Shown here: positions 25,401 to 36,771 of the stretch, piece after piece
How the letters are laid out: the number at the start of each line of letters is the position of its first letter
How positions within the stretch are numbered: position 1 is the first letter of the stretch
From: Charina bottae
Lineage: Eukaryota > Chordata > Lepidosauria > Squamata > Charinaidae
Assembly: GCA_023362775.1 (NCBI GenBank)
Contig: JALMGJ010000151.1
Location: 1-64,000 of the forward strand
DNA: 64,000 bases
Direction of reading: 5' to 3'
Position numbers and translations under genes: made by a program
Notes under the pieces: model-generated
Seen by the model: the letters and a program-made list of their open reading frames with translations, nothing else
What the model was told of the DNA's origin: nothing
Database searches by the model: none

Positions 25401-26895
25401 GAATTTAAGGCTTAGAGGCACTTTTGGATGCTTGATTTGGGACGGCAAAATTTTTGGCCCAAAAATCCAAAAATTCCTGACCGCGGAGTCAGGAAAACCT
25501 CCCGGGATGGGCCGGACGGAATCAGGTCAAATTGAAAAACGAAGTCCGCCATGAGATTCGGGGTTGAATTTAAGGCTTAGAGGCACTTTTGGATGCTTGA
25601 TTTGGGACGGCAAAATTTTTGGCCCAAAAATCCAAAAATTCCTGACCGCGGAGTCAGGAAAACCTCCCGGGATGGGCCGGACGGAATCAGGTCAAATTGA
25701 AAAACTAAGTCCGCCATGAGATTCGGGGTTGAATTTAAGGCTTAGAGGCACTTTTGGATGCTTGATTTGGGACGGCATAATTTTTGGCCCAAAAATCCAA
25801 AAATTCCTGACCGCGGAGTCAGGAAATCCTACCGGGATGGGCCGGACGGAATCAGGTCACATTGAAAAACGAAGTCCGCCATGAGATTCGGGGTTGAATT
25901 TAAGGCTTAGAGGCACTTTTGGATGCTTGATTTGGGATGGCAAAATTTTTGGCCCAAAAATCCAAAAATTCCTGACCGCGGAGTCAGGAAAACCTCCCGG
26001 GATGGGCCGGACGGAATCAGGTCAAATTGAAAAACGAAGTCCGCCATGAGATTCGGGGTTGAATTTAAGGCTTAAAGGCAATTTTGGATGCTTGATTTGG
26101 GACGGCATAATTTTTGGCCCAAAAATCCAAAAATTCCTGACCGCGGAGTCAGGAAAACCTCCCGGGATGGGCCGGACGGAATCAGGTCAAATTGAAAAAC
26201 GAAGTCCGCCATGAGATTCGGGGTTGAATTTAAGGCTTAGAGGCACTTTTGGATGCTTGATTTGGGACGGCAAAATTTTTGGCCCAAAAATCCAAAAATT
26301 CCTGACCGCGGAGTCAGGAAAACCTCCCGGGATGGGCCGGACGGAATCAGGTCAAATTGAAAAACGAAGTCCGCCATGAGATTCGGGGTTGAATTTAAGG
26401 CTTAGAGGCACTTTTGGATGCTTGATTTGGGACGGCAAAATTTTTGGCCCAAAAATCCAAAAATTCCTGACCGCGGAGTCAGGAAAACCTCCCGGGATGG
26501 GCCGGACGGAATCAGGTCAAATTGAAAAACTAAGTCCGCCATGAGATTCGGGGTTGAATTTAAGGCTTAAAGGCAATTTTGGATGCTTGATTTGGGACGG
26601 CATAATTTTTGGCCCAAAAATCCAAAAATTCCTGACCGCGGAGTCAGGAAAACCTCCCTGGATGGGCCGGACGGAATCAGGTCAAATTGAAAAACGAAGT
26701 CCGCCATGAGATTCGGGGTTGAATTTAAGGCTTAGAGGCACTTTTGGATGCTTGATTTGGGACGGCAAAATTTTTGGCCCAAAAATCCAAAAATTCCTGA
26801 CCGCGGAGTCAGGAAAACCTCCCGGGATGGGCCGGACGGAATCAGGTCAAATTGAAAAACGAAGTCCGCCATGAGATTCGGGGTTGAATTTAAGG
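22441..26895 (+). repeat. Mosaic rich in GGGGTGGG and GTCACATT monomers
   Basis: Twenty-seven 165-bp monomers. A unit with GGGGTGGGCC and AAAACCGAAG is usually followed by one with ATCCTACCGGG, GTCACATT and GAAGACC (22441/22606, 23761/23926, 24256/24421, 25081/25246). Five monomers from 22441 recur at 25081 (offset 2640 bp, 16 monomers). Units at 23101, 26071 and 26566 carry CTTAAAGGCAATTTT. The last AGAGTTAC unit in the window is at 23431. No gene is present. Confidence 0.75.
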
Positions 26896-27225
26896 CTTAG
26901 AGGCACTTTTGGATGCTTGATTTGGGACGGCAAAATTTTTGGCCCAAAAATCCAAAAATTCCTGACCGCGGAGTCAGGAAATCCTACCAGGATGGGCCGG
27001 ACGGAATCAGGTCAAATTGAAAAACGAAGTCCGCCATGAGATTCGGGGTTGAATTTAAGGCTTAGAGGCACTTTTGGATGCTTGATTTGGGACGGCAAAA
27101 TTTTTGGCCCAAAAATCCAAAAATTCCTGACCGCGGAGTCAGGAAAACCTCCCTGGATGGGCCGGACGGAATCAGGTCAAATTGAAAAACGAAGTCCGCC
27201 ATGAGATTCGGGGTTGAATTTAAGG

Positions 27226-27380
27226 CTTAGAGGCACTTTTGGATGCTTGATTTGGGACGGCAAAATTTTTGGCCCAAAAATCCAACCGCGGAGTCAGGAA
27301 AACCTCCCGGGGTGGGCCGGACGGAATCAGGTTAAATTGAAAAACGAAGTCCGCCATGAGATTCGGGGTTGAATTTAAGG
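27226..27380 (+). repeat. 155-bp monomer with 10-bp deletion (copy 1)
   Basis: The consensus bases 61-70 (AAATTCCTGA) are missing at the junction 27285/27286, so TCCAA runs directly into CCGCGG. This removes most of the left arm of the GC-centred dyad while leaving the right arm intact. The monomer also has GGGGTGGG and GGTTAAATTG. Confidence 0.95.
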
Positions 27381-28370
27381 CTTAGAGGCACTTTTGGATG
27401 CTTGATTTGGGACGGCAAAATTTTTGGCCCAGAAATCCAAAAATTCCTGACCGCGGAGTCAGGAAATCCTACCGGGATGGGCCGGACGGAATCAGGTCAC
27501 ATTGAAAAACGAAGACCGCCTTGAGATTCGGGGTTGAATTTAAGGCTTAGAGGCACTTTTGGATGCTTGTTTTGGGACGGCAAAATTTTTGGCCCAAAAA
27601 TCCAAAAATTCCTGACCGCAGAGACAGGAAAACCTCCCGGGATGGGCCGGACGGAATCAGGTCAAATTGAAAAACGAAGTCCGCCTTGAGATTCGGGTTT
27701 GAATTTAAGGCTTAGAGGCAATTTTGGATGCTTGATTTGGGACGGCAAAATTTTTGGCCCAAAAATCCAAAAATTCCTGACCGCGGAGTCAGGAAAACCT
27801 CCCGGGATGGGCCGGACGGAATCAGGTCAAATTGAAAAACGAAGTCCGCCATGAGATTCGGGGTTGAATTTAAGGCTTAGAGGCACTTTTGGATGCTTGA
27901 TTTGGGACGGCATAATTTTTGGCCCAAAAATCCAAAAATTCCTGACCGCGGAGTCAGGAAAACCTCCCGGGATGGGCCGGACGGAATCAGGTCAAATTGA
28001 AAAACGAAGTCCGCCATGAGATTCGGGGTTGAATTTAAGGCTTAGAGGCACTTTTGGATGCTTGATTTGGGACGGCATAATTTTTGGCCCAAAAATCCAA
28101 AAATTCCAGACCGCGGAGTCAGGAAATCCTACCAGGATGGGCCGGACGGAATCAGGTCAAATTGAAAAACGAAGTCCGCCATGAGATTCGGGGTTGAATT
28201 TAAGGCTTAGAGGCACTTTTGGATGCTTGATTTGGGACGGCAAAATTTTTGGCCCAAAAATCCAAAAATTCCTGACCGCGGAGTCAGGAAAACCTCCCTG
28301 GATGGGCCGGACGGAATCAGGTCAAATTGAAAAACGAAGTCCGCCATGAGATTCGGGGTTGAATTTAAGG

Positions 28371-28525
28371 CTTAGAGGCACTTTTGGATGCTTGATTTGG
28401 GACGGCAAAATTTTTGGCCCAAAAATCCAACCGCGGAGTCAGGAAAACCTCCCGGGGTGGGCCGGACGGAATCAGGTTAAATTGAAAAACGAAGTCCGCC
28501 ATGAGATTCGGGGTTGAATTTAAGG
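28371..28525 (+). repeat. 155-bp monomer with 10-bp deletion (copy 2)
   Basis: Same 10-base deletion as in the monomer 1145 bp upstream, at junction 28430/28431, with the same GGGGTGGG and GGTTAAATTG substitutions. Shared linked changes show duplication of one deleted monomer rather than two independent deletions. Confidence 0.95.
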
Positions 28526-28690
28526 CTTAGAGGCACTTTTGGATGCTTGATTTGGGACGGCAAAATTTTTGGCCCAAAAATCCAAAAATTCCTGACCGCG
28601 GAGTCAGGAAATCCTACCGGGATGGGCCGGACGGAATCAGGTCACATTGAAAAACGAAGACCGCCATGAGATTCGGGGTTGAATTTAAGG

Positions 28691-28853
28691 CTTAGAGGCA
28701 CTTTTGGATGCTTGTTTTGGGACGGCAAAATTTTTGGCCCAAAAATCCAAAAATTCCTGACCGCAGAGACAGGAAAACCTCCCGGGATAGGCCGGACGGA
28801 ATCAGGTCATTGAAAAATGAAGTCCGCCTTGAGATTCGGGTTTGAATTTAAGG
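28691..28853 (+). repeat. 163-bp monomer with 2-base deletion
   Basis: Reads GGTCATTGAAAAATGAAG where consensus has GGTCAAATTGAAAAACGAAG, a loss of two A's near 28809 plus a CpG to TG change. Also carries CTTGTTTTGGG, CAGAGACAGG, GGGATAGGCC and CCTTGAG. Its upstream counterpart at 27546 lacks the deletion, so this arose after the 1145-bp duplication. Confidence 0.92.
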
Positions 28854-29843
28854 CTTAGAGGCAATTTTGGATGCTTGATTTGGGACGGTAAAATTTTTGG
28901 CCCAAAAATCCAAAAATTCCTGACCGCGGAGTCAGGAAATCCTACCGGGATGGGCCGGACGGAATCAGGTCACATTGAAAAACGAAGTCCGCCATGAGAT
29001 TTGGGGTTGAATTTAAGGCTTAGAGGCACTTTTGGATGCTTGATTTGGGACGGCAAAATTTTTGGCCCAAAAATCCAAAAATTCCTGACCGCGGAGTCAG
29101 GAAAACCTCCCGGGATGGGCCGGACGGAATCAGGTCAAATTGAAAAACGAAGTCCGCCATGAGATTCGGGGTTGAATTTAAGGCTTAGAGGCACTTTTGG
29201 ATGCTTGATTTGGGACGGCAAAATTTTTGGCCCAAAAATCCAAAAATTCCTGACCGCGGAGTCAGGAAAACCTCCCGGGATGGGCCGGACGGAATCAGGT
29301 CAAATTGAAAAACGAAGTCCGCCATGAGATTCGGGGTTGAATTTAAGGCTTAGAGGCACTTTTGGATGCTTGATTTGGGACGGCAAAATTTTTGGCCCAA
29401 AAATCCAAAAATTCCTGACCGCGGAGTCAGGAAAACCTCCCGGGATGGGCCGGACGGAATCAGGTCAAATTGAAAAACGAAGTCCGCCATGAGATTCGGG
29501 GTTGAATTTAAGGCTTAGAGGCACTTTTGGATGCTTGATTTTGGACGGCATAATTTTTGGCCCAAAAATCCAAAAATTCCTGACCGCGGAGTCAGGAAAA
29601 CCTCCCAGGATGGGCCGGACGGAATCAGGTCAAATTGAAAAACGAAGTCCGCCATGAGATTCGGGGTTGAATTGAAGGCTTAGAGGCACTTTTGGATGCT
29701 TGATTTGGGACGGCAAAATTTTTGGCCCAAAAATCCAAAAATTCCTGACCGCGGAGTCAGGAAAACCTCCTGGGATGGGCCGGACAGAATCAGGTCAAAT
29801 TGAAAAACGAAGTCCGCCATGAGATTCGGGGTTGAATTTAAGG
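28854..29843 (+). repeat. Transition stretch between the two subfamily domains
   Basis: Six monomers. The first (28854) is the last with the ATCCTACC and GTCACATT variants that mark the left half. The next three are near consensus, then GATTTTGG (monomer 29514) and CGGACAGAATC (29679), both right-half marks, appear for the first time. No other sequence is present. Confidence 0.8.
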
Positions 29844-32800
29844 CTTAGAGGCACTTTTGGATGCTTGATTTGGGACGGCAAAATTTTTGACCCAAAAATC
29901 CAAAAATTCCTGACCGCGGAGTCAGGAAAACCTCCCGGGATGGGCGGGACGGAATCAGGTCAAATTGAAAAACGAAGTCCGCCATGAGATTCGGGGTTGA
30001 ATTGAAGGCTTAGAGGCACTTTTGGATGCTTGATTTGGGACGGCAAAATTTTTGGCCCAAAAATCCAAAAATTCCTGACCGCGGAGTAAGGAAAACCTCC
30101 CGGGATGGGCCGGACGGAATCAGGTCAAATTGAAAAACGAAGTCCGCCATGAGATTCGGGGTTGAATTTAAGGCTTAGAGGCACTTTTGGATGCTTGATT
30201 TGGGACGGCAAAATTTTTGGCCCAAAAATCCAAAAATTCCTGACCGCGGAGTCAGGAAAACCTCACGGGATGTGCGGGACGGAATCAGGTCAAATTGAAA
30301 AACGAAGTCTGCCATGAGATTCGGGGTTGAATTTAAGGCTTAGAGGCACTTTTGGATGCTTGATTTGGGACGGCAAAATTTTTGGCCCAAAAATCCAAAA
30401 ATTCCTGACCGCGGAGTCAGGAAAACCTCCCGGGATGGGCCGGACGGAATCAGGTCAAATTGAAAAACGAAGTCCGCCATGAGATTCGGGGTTGAATTTA
30501 AGGCTTAGAGGCACTTTTGGATGCTTGATTTTGGACGGCATAATTTTTGGCCCAAAAATCCAAAATTTCCTGACCGCGGAGTCAGGAAAACCTCCCGGGA
30601 TGGGCCGGACGGAATCAGGTCAAATTGAAAAACGAAGTCCGCCATGAGATTCGGGGTTGAATTTAAGGCTTAGAGGCACTTTTGGATGCTTGATTTGGGA
30701 CGGCAAAATTTTTGGCCCAAAAATCCAAAAATTCCTGACCGCGGAGTCAGGAAAACCTCCCGGGATGGGCCGGATGGAATCAGGTCAAATTGAAAAACGA
30801 AGTCCGCCATGAGATTCGGGGTTGAATTTAAGGCTTAGAGGCACTTTTGGATGCTTGATTTGGGACGGCAAAATTTTTGACCCAAAAATCCAAAAATTCC
30901 TGACCGCGGAGTCAGGAAAACCTCCCGGGATGGGCGGGACGGAATCAGGTCAAATTGAAAAACGAAGTCCGCCATGAGATTCGGGGTTGAATTGAAGGCT
31001 TAGAGGCACTTTTGGATGCTTGATTTGGGACGGCAAAATTTTTGGCCCAAAAATCCAAAAATTCCTGACCGCGGAGTAAGGAAAACCTCCCGGGATGGGC
31101 CGGACGGAATCAGGTCAAATAGAAAAACGAAGTCCGCCATGAGATTCGGGGTTGAATTTAAGGCTTAGAGGCACTTTTGGATGCTTGATTTGGGACGGCA
31201 AAATTTTTGGCCCAAAAATCCAAAAATTCCTGACCGCGGAGTCAGGAAAACCTCACGGGATGTGCGGGACGGAATCAGGTCAAATTGAAAAACGAAGTCT
31301 GCCATGAGATTCGGGGTTAAATTTAAGGCTTAGAGGCACTTTTGGATGCTTGATTTGGGACGGCAAAATTTTTGGCCCAAAAATCCAAAAATTCCTGACC
31401 GCGGAGTCAGGAAAACCTCCCGGGATGGGCCGGACGGAATCAGGTCAAATTGAAAAACGAAGTCCGCCATGAGATTCGGGGTTGAATTTAAGGCTTAGAG
31501 GCACTTTTGGATGCTTGATTTTGGACGGCATAATTTTTGGCCCAAAAATCCAAAAATTCCTGACCGCGGAGTCAGGAAAACCTCCCGGGATGGGCCGGAC
31601 GGAATCAGGTCAAATTGAAAAACGAAGTCCGCCATGAGATTCGGGGTTGAATTTAAGGCTTAGAGGCACTTTTGGATGCTTGATTTGGGACGGCAAAATT
31701 TTTGGCCCAAAAATCCAAAAATTCCTGACCGCGGAGTCAGGAAAACCTCCCGGGGTGGGCCGGACGGAATCAGGTCAAATTGAAAAACGAAGTCTGCCAT
31801 GAGATTCGGGGTTGAATTTAAGGCTTAGAGGCACTTTTGGATGCTTGATTTGGGACGGCATAATTTTTGGCCCAAAAATCCAAAAATTCCTGACCGCGGA
31901 GTCAGGAAAACCTCCCAGGATGGGCCGGACGGAATCAGGTCAAATTGAAAAACGAAGTCCGCCATGAGATTCGGGGTTGAATTTAAGGCTTAGAGGCACT
32001 TTTGGATGCTTGATTTGGGACGGCAAAATTTTTGGCCAAAAATCCAAAAATTCCTGACCGCGGAGTCAGGAAAACCTCCTGGGATGGGCCGGACAGAATC
32101 AGGTCAAATTGAAAAACGAAGTCCGCCATGAGATTCGGGGTTGAATTTAAGGCTTAGAGGCACTTTTGGATGCTTGATTTGGGACGGCAAAATTTTTGAC
32201 CCAAAAATCCAAAAATTCCTGACCGCGGAGTCAGGAAAACCTCCCGGGATGGGCGGGACGGAATCAGGTCAAATTGAAAAACGAAGTCCGCCATGAGATT
32301 CGGGGTTGAATTGAAGGCTTAGAGGCACTTTTGGATGCTTGATTTGGGACGGCAAAATTTTTGGCCCAAAAATCCAAAAATTCCTGACCGCGGAGTAAGG
32401 AAAACCTCCCGGGATGGGCCGGACGGAATCAGGTCAAATTGAAAAACGAAGTCCGCCATGAGATTCGGGGTTGAATTTAAGGCTTAGAGGCACTTTTGGA
32501 TGCTTGATTTGGGACGGCAAAATTTTTGGCCCAAAAATCCAAAAATTCCTGACCGCGGAGTCAGGAAAACCTCACGGGATGTGCGGGACGGAATCAGGTC
32601 AAATTGAAAAACGAAGTCTGCCATGAGATTCGGGGTTGAATTTAAGGCTTAGAGGCACTTTTGGATGCTTGATTTGGGACGGCAAAATTTTTGGCCCAAA
32701 AATCCAAAAATTCCTGACCGCGGAGTCAGGAAAACCTCCCGGGATGGGCCGGACGGAATCAGGTCAAATTGAAAAACGAAGTCCGCCATGAGATTCGGGG

Positions 32801-33307
32801 TTGAATTTAAGGCTTAGAGGCACTTTTGGATGCTTGATTTTGGACGGCATAATTTTTGGCCCAAAAATCCAAAAATTCCTGACCGCGGAGTCAGGAAAAC
32901 CTCCCGGGATGGGCCGGACGGAATCAGGTCAAATTGAAAAACGAAGTCCGCCATGAGATTCGGGGTTGAATTTAAGGCTTAGAGGCACTTTTGGATGCTT
33001 GATTTGGGACGGCAAAATTTTTGGCCCAAAAATCCAAAAATTCCTGACCGCGGAGTCAGTAAAACCTCCCGGGATGGGCCGGATGGAATCAGGTCAAATT
33101 GAAAAACGAAGTCCGCCATGAGATTCGGGGTTGAATTTAAGGCTTAGAGGCACTTTTGGATGCTTGATTTGGGACGGCAAAATTTTTGACCCAAAAATCC
33201 AAAAATTCCTGACCGCGGAGTCAGGAAAACCTCCCGGGATGGGCGGGACGGAATCAGGTCAAATTGAAAAACGAAGTCCGCCATGAGATTCGGGGTTGAA
33301 TTGAAGG
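29844..33307 (+). repeat. 21-mer HOR, 3464 bp, copy 1
   Basis: Twenty-one monomers, one of 164 bp, repeated immediately in copy 2. Matching marks at +3464 bp include CTCACGGGATGTGCGGG at about 30262, 31252 and 32571, the C deletion in monomer 31989, CAAAATTTCC near 30561, CGGATGG near 30774, CAAATAG near 31120, GGTTAAATTT near 31315 and GTCAGTAAAA near 33056. Internally the CTCACGGG landmark is spaced 990 and 1319 bp, and 1155 bp to copy 2, so the 21-mer is itself a 6+8+7 composite. Confidence 0.9.
31989..32152 (+). repeat. 164-bp monomer, 1-base deletion in A/T dyad (copy 1)
   Basis: TTTGGCCAAAAATCC replaces TTTGGCCCAAAAATCC, losing one C at the dyad centre near 32037. The monomer also has CCTGGG and CGGACAGAATC. 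This combination recurs in three later monomers. Confidence 0.93.
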
Positions 33308-36300
33308 CTTAGAGGCACTTTTGGATGCTTGATTTGGGACGGCAAAATTTTTGGCCCAAAAATCCAAAAATTCCTGACCGCGGAGTCAGGAAAACCTCCC
33401 GGGATGGGCGGGACGGAATCAGGTCAAATTGAAAAACGAAGTCCGCCATGAGATTCGGGGTTGAATTGAAGGCTTAGAGGCACTTTTGGATGCTTGATTT
33501 GGGACGGCAAAATTTTTGGCCCAAAAATCCAAAAATTCCTGACCGCGGAGTAAGGAAAACCTCCCGGGATGGGCCGGACGGAATCAGGTCAAATTGAAAA
33601 ACGAAGTCCGCCATGAGATTCGGGGTTGAATTTAAGGCTTAGAGGCACTTTTGGATGCTTGATTTGGGACGGCAAAATTTTTGGCCCAAAAATCCAAAAA
33701 TTCCTGACCGCGGAGTCAGGAAAACCTCACGGGATGTGCGGGACGGAATCAGGTCAAATTGAAAAACGAAGTCTGCCATGAGATTCGGGGTTGAATTTAA
33801 GGCTTAGAGGCACTTTTGGATGCTTGATTTGGGACGGCAAAATTTTTGGCCCAAAAATCCAAAAATTCCTGACCGCGGAGTCAGGAAAACCTCCCGGGAT
33901 GGGCCGGACGGAATCAGGTCAAATTGAAAAACGAAGTCCGCCATGAGATTCGGGGTTGAATTTAAGGCTTAGAGGCACTTTTGGATGCTTGATTTTGGAC
34001 GGCATAATTTTTGGCCCAAAAATCCAAAATTTCCTGACCGCGGAGTCAGGAAAACCTCCCGGGATGGGCCGGACGGAATCAGGTCAAATTGAAAAACGAA
34101 GTCCGCCATGAGATTCGGGGTTGAATTTAAGGCTTAGAGGCACTTTTGGATGCTTGATTTGGGACGGCAAAATTTTTGGCCCAAAAATCCAAAAATTCCT
34201 GACCGCGGAGTCAGGAAAACCTCCCGGGATGGGCCGGATGGAATCAGGTCAAATTGAAAAACGAAGTCCGCCATGAGATTCGGGGTTGAATTTAAGGCTT
34301 AGAGGCACTTTTGGATGCTTGATTTGGGACGGCAAAATTTTTGACCCAAAAATCCAAAAATTCCTGACCGCGGAGTCAGGAAAACCTCCCGGGATGGGCG
34401 GGACGGAATCAGGTCAAATTGAAAAACGAAGTCCGCCATGAGATTCGGGGTTGAATTGAAGGCTTAGAGGCACTTTTGGATGCTTGATTTGGGACGGCAA
34501 AATTTTTGGCCCAAAAATCCAAAAATTCCTGACCGCGGAGTAAGGAAAACCTCCCGGGATGGGCCGGACGGAATCAGGTCAAATAGAAAAACGAAGTCCG
34601 CCATGAGATTCGGGGTTGAATTTAAGGCTTAGAGGCACTTTTGGATGCTTGATTTGGGACGGCAAAATTTTTGGCCCAAAAATCCAAAAATTCCTGACCG
34701 CGGAGTCAGGAAAACCTCACGGGATGTGCGGGACGGAATCAGGTCAAATTGAAAAACGAAGTCTGCCATGAGATTCGGGGTTAAATTTAAGGCTTAGAGG
34801 CACTTTTGGATGCTTGATTTGGGACGGCAAAATTTTTGGCCCAAAAATCCAAAAATTCCTGACCGCGGAGTCAGGAAAACCTCCCGGGATGGGCCGGACG
34901 GAATCAGGTCAAATTGAAAAACGAAGTCCGCCATGAGATTCGGGGTTGAATTTAAGGCTTAGAGGCACTTTTGGATGCTTGATTTTGGACGGCATAATTT
35001 TTGGCCCAAAAATCCAAAAATTCCTGACCGCGGAGTCAGGAAAACCTCCCGGGATGGGCCGGACGGAATCAGGTCAAATTGAAAAACGAAGTCCGCCATG
35101 AGATTCGGGGTTGAATTTAAGGCTTAGAGGCACTTTTGGATGCTTGATTTGGGACGGCAAAATTTTTGGCCCAAAAATCCAAAAATTCCTGACCGCGGAG
35201 TCAGGAAAACCTCCCGGGGTGGGCCGGACGGAATCAGGTCAAATTGAAAAACGAAGTCTGCCATGAGATTCGGGGTTGAATTTAAGGCTTAGAGGCACTT
35301 TTGGATGCTTGATTTGGGACGGCATAATTTTTGGCCCAAAAATCCAAAAATTCCTGACCGCGGAGTCAGGAAAACCTCCCAGGATGGGCCGGACGGAATC
35401 AGGTCAAATTGAAAAACGAAGTCCGCCATGAGATTCGGGGTTGAATTTAAGGCTTAGAGGCACTTTTGGATGCTTGATTTGGGACGGCAAAATTTTTGGC
35501 CAAAAATCCAAAAATTCCTGACCGCGGAGTCAGGAAAACCTCCTGGGATGGGCCGGACAGAATCAGGTCAAATTGAAAAACGAAGTCCGCCATGAGATTC
35601 GGGGTTGAATTTAAGGCTTAGAGGCACTTTTGGATGCTTGATTTGGGACGGCAAAATTTTTGACCCAAAAATCCAAAAATTCCTGACCGCGGAGTCAGGA
35701 AAACCTCCCGGGATGGGCGGGACGGAATCAGGTCAAATTGAAAAACGAAGTCCGCCATGAGATTCGGGGTTGAATTGAAGGCTTAGAGGCACTTTTGGAT
35801 GCTTGATTTGGGACGGCAAAATTTTTGGCCCAAAAATCCAAAAATTCCTGACCGCGGAGTAAGGAAAACCTCCCGGGATGGGCCGGACGGAATCAGGTCA
35901 AATTGAAAAACGAAGTCCGCCATGAGATTCGGGGTTGAATTTAAGGCTTAGAGGCACTTTTGGATGCTTGATTTGGGACGGCAAAATTTTTGGCCCAAAA
36001 ATCCAAAAATTCCTGACCGCGGAGTCAGGAAAACCTCACGGGATGTGCGGGACGGAATCAGGTCAAATTGAAAAACGAAGTCTGCCATGAGATTCGGGGT
36101 TGAATTTAAGGCTTAGAGGCACTTTTGGATGCTTGATTTGGGACGGCAAAATTTTTGGCCCAAAAATCCAAAAATTCCTGACCGCGGAGTCAGGAAAACC
36201 TCCCGGGATGGGCCGGACGGAATCAGGTCAAATTGAAAAACGAAGTCCGCCATGAGATTCGGGGTTGAATTTAAGGCTTAGAGGCACTTTTGGATGCTTG

Positions 36301-36771
36301 ATTTTGGACGGCATAATTTTTGGCCCAAAAATCCAAAAATTCCTGACCGCGGAGTCAGGAAAACCTCCCGGGATGGGCCGGACGGAATCAGGTCAAATTG
36401 AAAAACGAAGTCCGCCATGAGATTCGGGGTTGAATTTAAGGCTTAGAGGCACTTTTGGATGCTTGATTTGGGACGGCAAAATTTTTGGCCCAAAAATCCA
36501 AAAATTCCTGACCGCGGAGTCAGTAAAACCTCCCGGGATGGGCCGGATGGAATCAGGTCAAATTGAAAAACGAAGTCCGCCATGAGATTCGGGGTTGAAT
36601 TTAAGGCTTAGAGGCACTTTTGGATGCTTGATTTGGGACGGCAAAATTTTTGACCCAAAAATCCAAAAATTCCTGACCGCGGAGTCAGGAAAACCTCCCG
36701 GGATGGGCGGGACGGAATCAGGTCAAATTGAAAAACGAAGTCCGCCATGAGATTCGGGGTTGAATTGAAGG
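33308..36771 (+). repeat. 21-mer HOR, 3464 bp, copy 2
   Basis: Near-identical tandem copy of 29844-33307, abutting at a monomer boundary. Even single private substitutions are shared. The one difference I noticed is TTTTTGGCCC in the first monomer where copy 1 has TTTTTGACCC. The match stops at 36772, where a different breakpoint begins the 18-mer region. Confidence 0.9.
35453..35616 (+). repeat. 164-bp monomer, 1-base deletion in A/T dyad (copy 2)
   Basis: Identical deletion and linked CCTGGG and CGGACAGAATC marks as 31989-32152, exactly 3464 bp downstream. It is the copy made by the 21-mer duplication. Confidence 0.93.

Larger units (their letters stand above)
26896..28903 (+). repeat. Heptamer HOR, 1145 bp, with 10-bp deletion monomer (two partial copies)
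   Basis: About five monomers from 26896 recur from 28041 at an offset of 1145 bp, which is six 165-bp units plus one 155-bp unit. Shared marks are the ATCCTACCAGG unit, the CCCTGG unit, the 155-bp unit with GGTTAAATTG, a GTCACATT unit, and a unit with CTTGTTTTGGG and CAGAGACAGG followed by CCTTGAG and AGGCAATTTTGG. The second copy also has a 2-base deletion. Confidence 0.85.

Noticed and set aside
27286..28430. Transposon insertion or excision scar at the 10-bp deletion
   Set aside because: There is no target-site duplication, terminal inverted repeat or extra sequence. It is a simple deletion copied once with its HOR.
29844..36771. Assembly duplication artefact rather than true 21-mer tandem copy
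   Set aside because: Not excluded, but less likely: the copies differ at the first monomer (GACCC versus GGCCC) and join at a monomer boundary, and partial versions recur at other offsets downstream. Spanning long reads would settle it.
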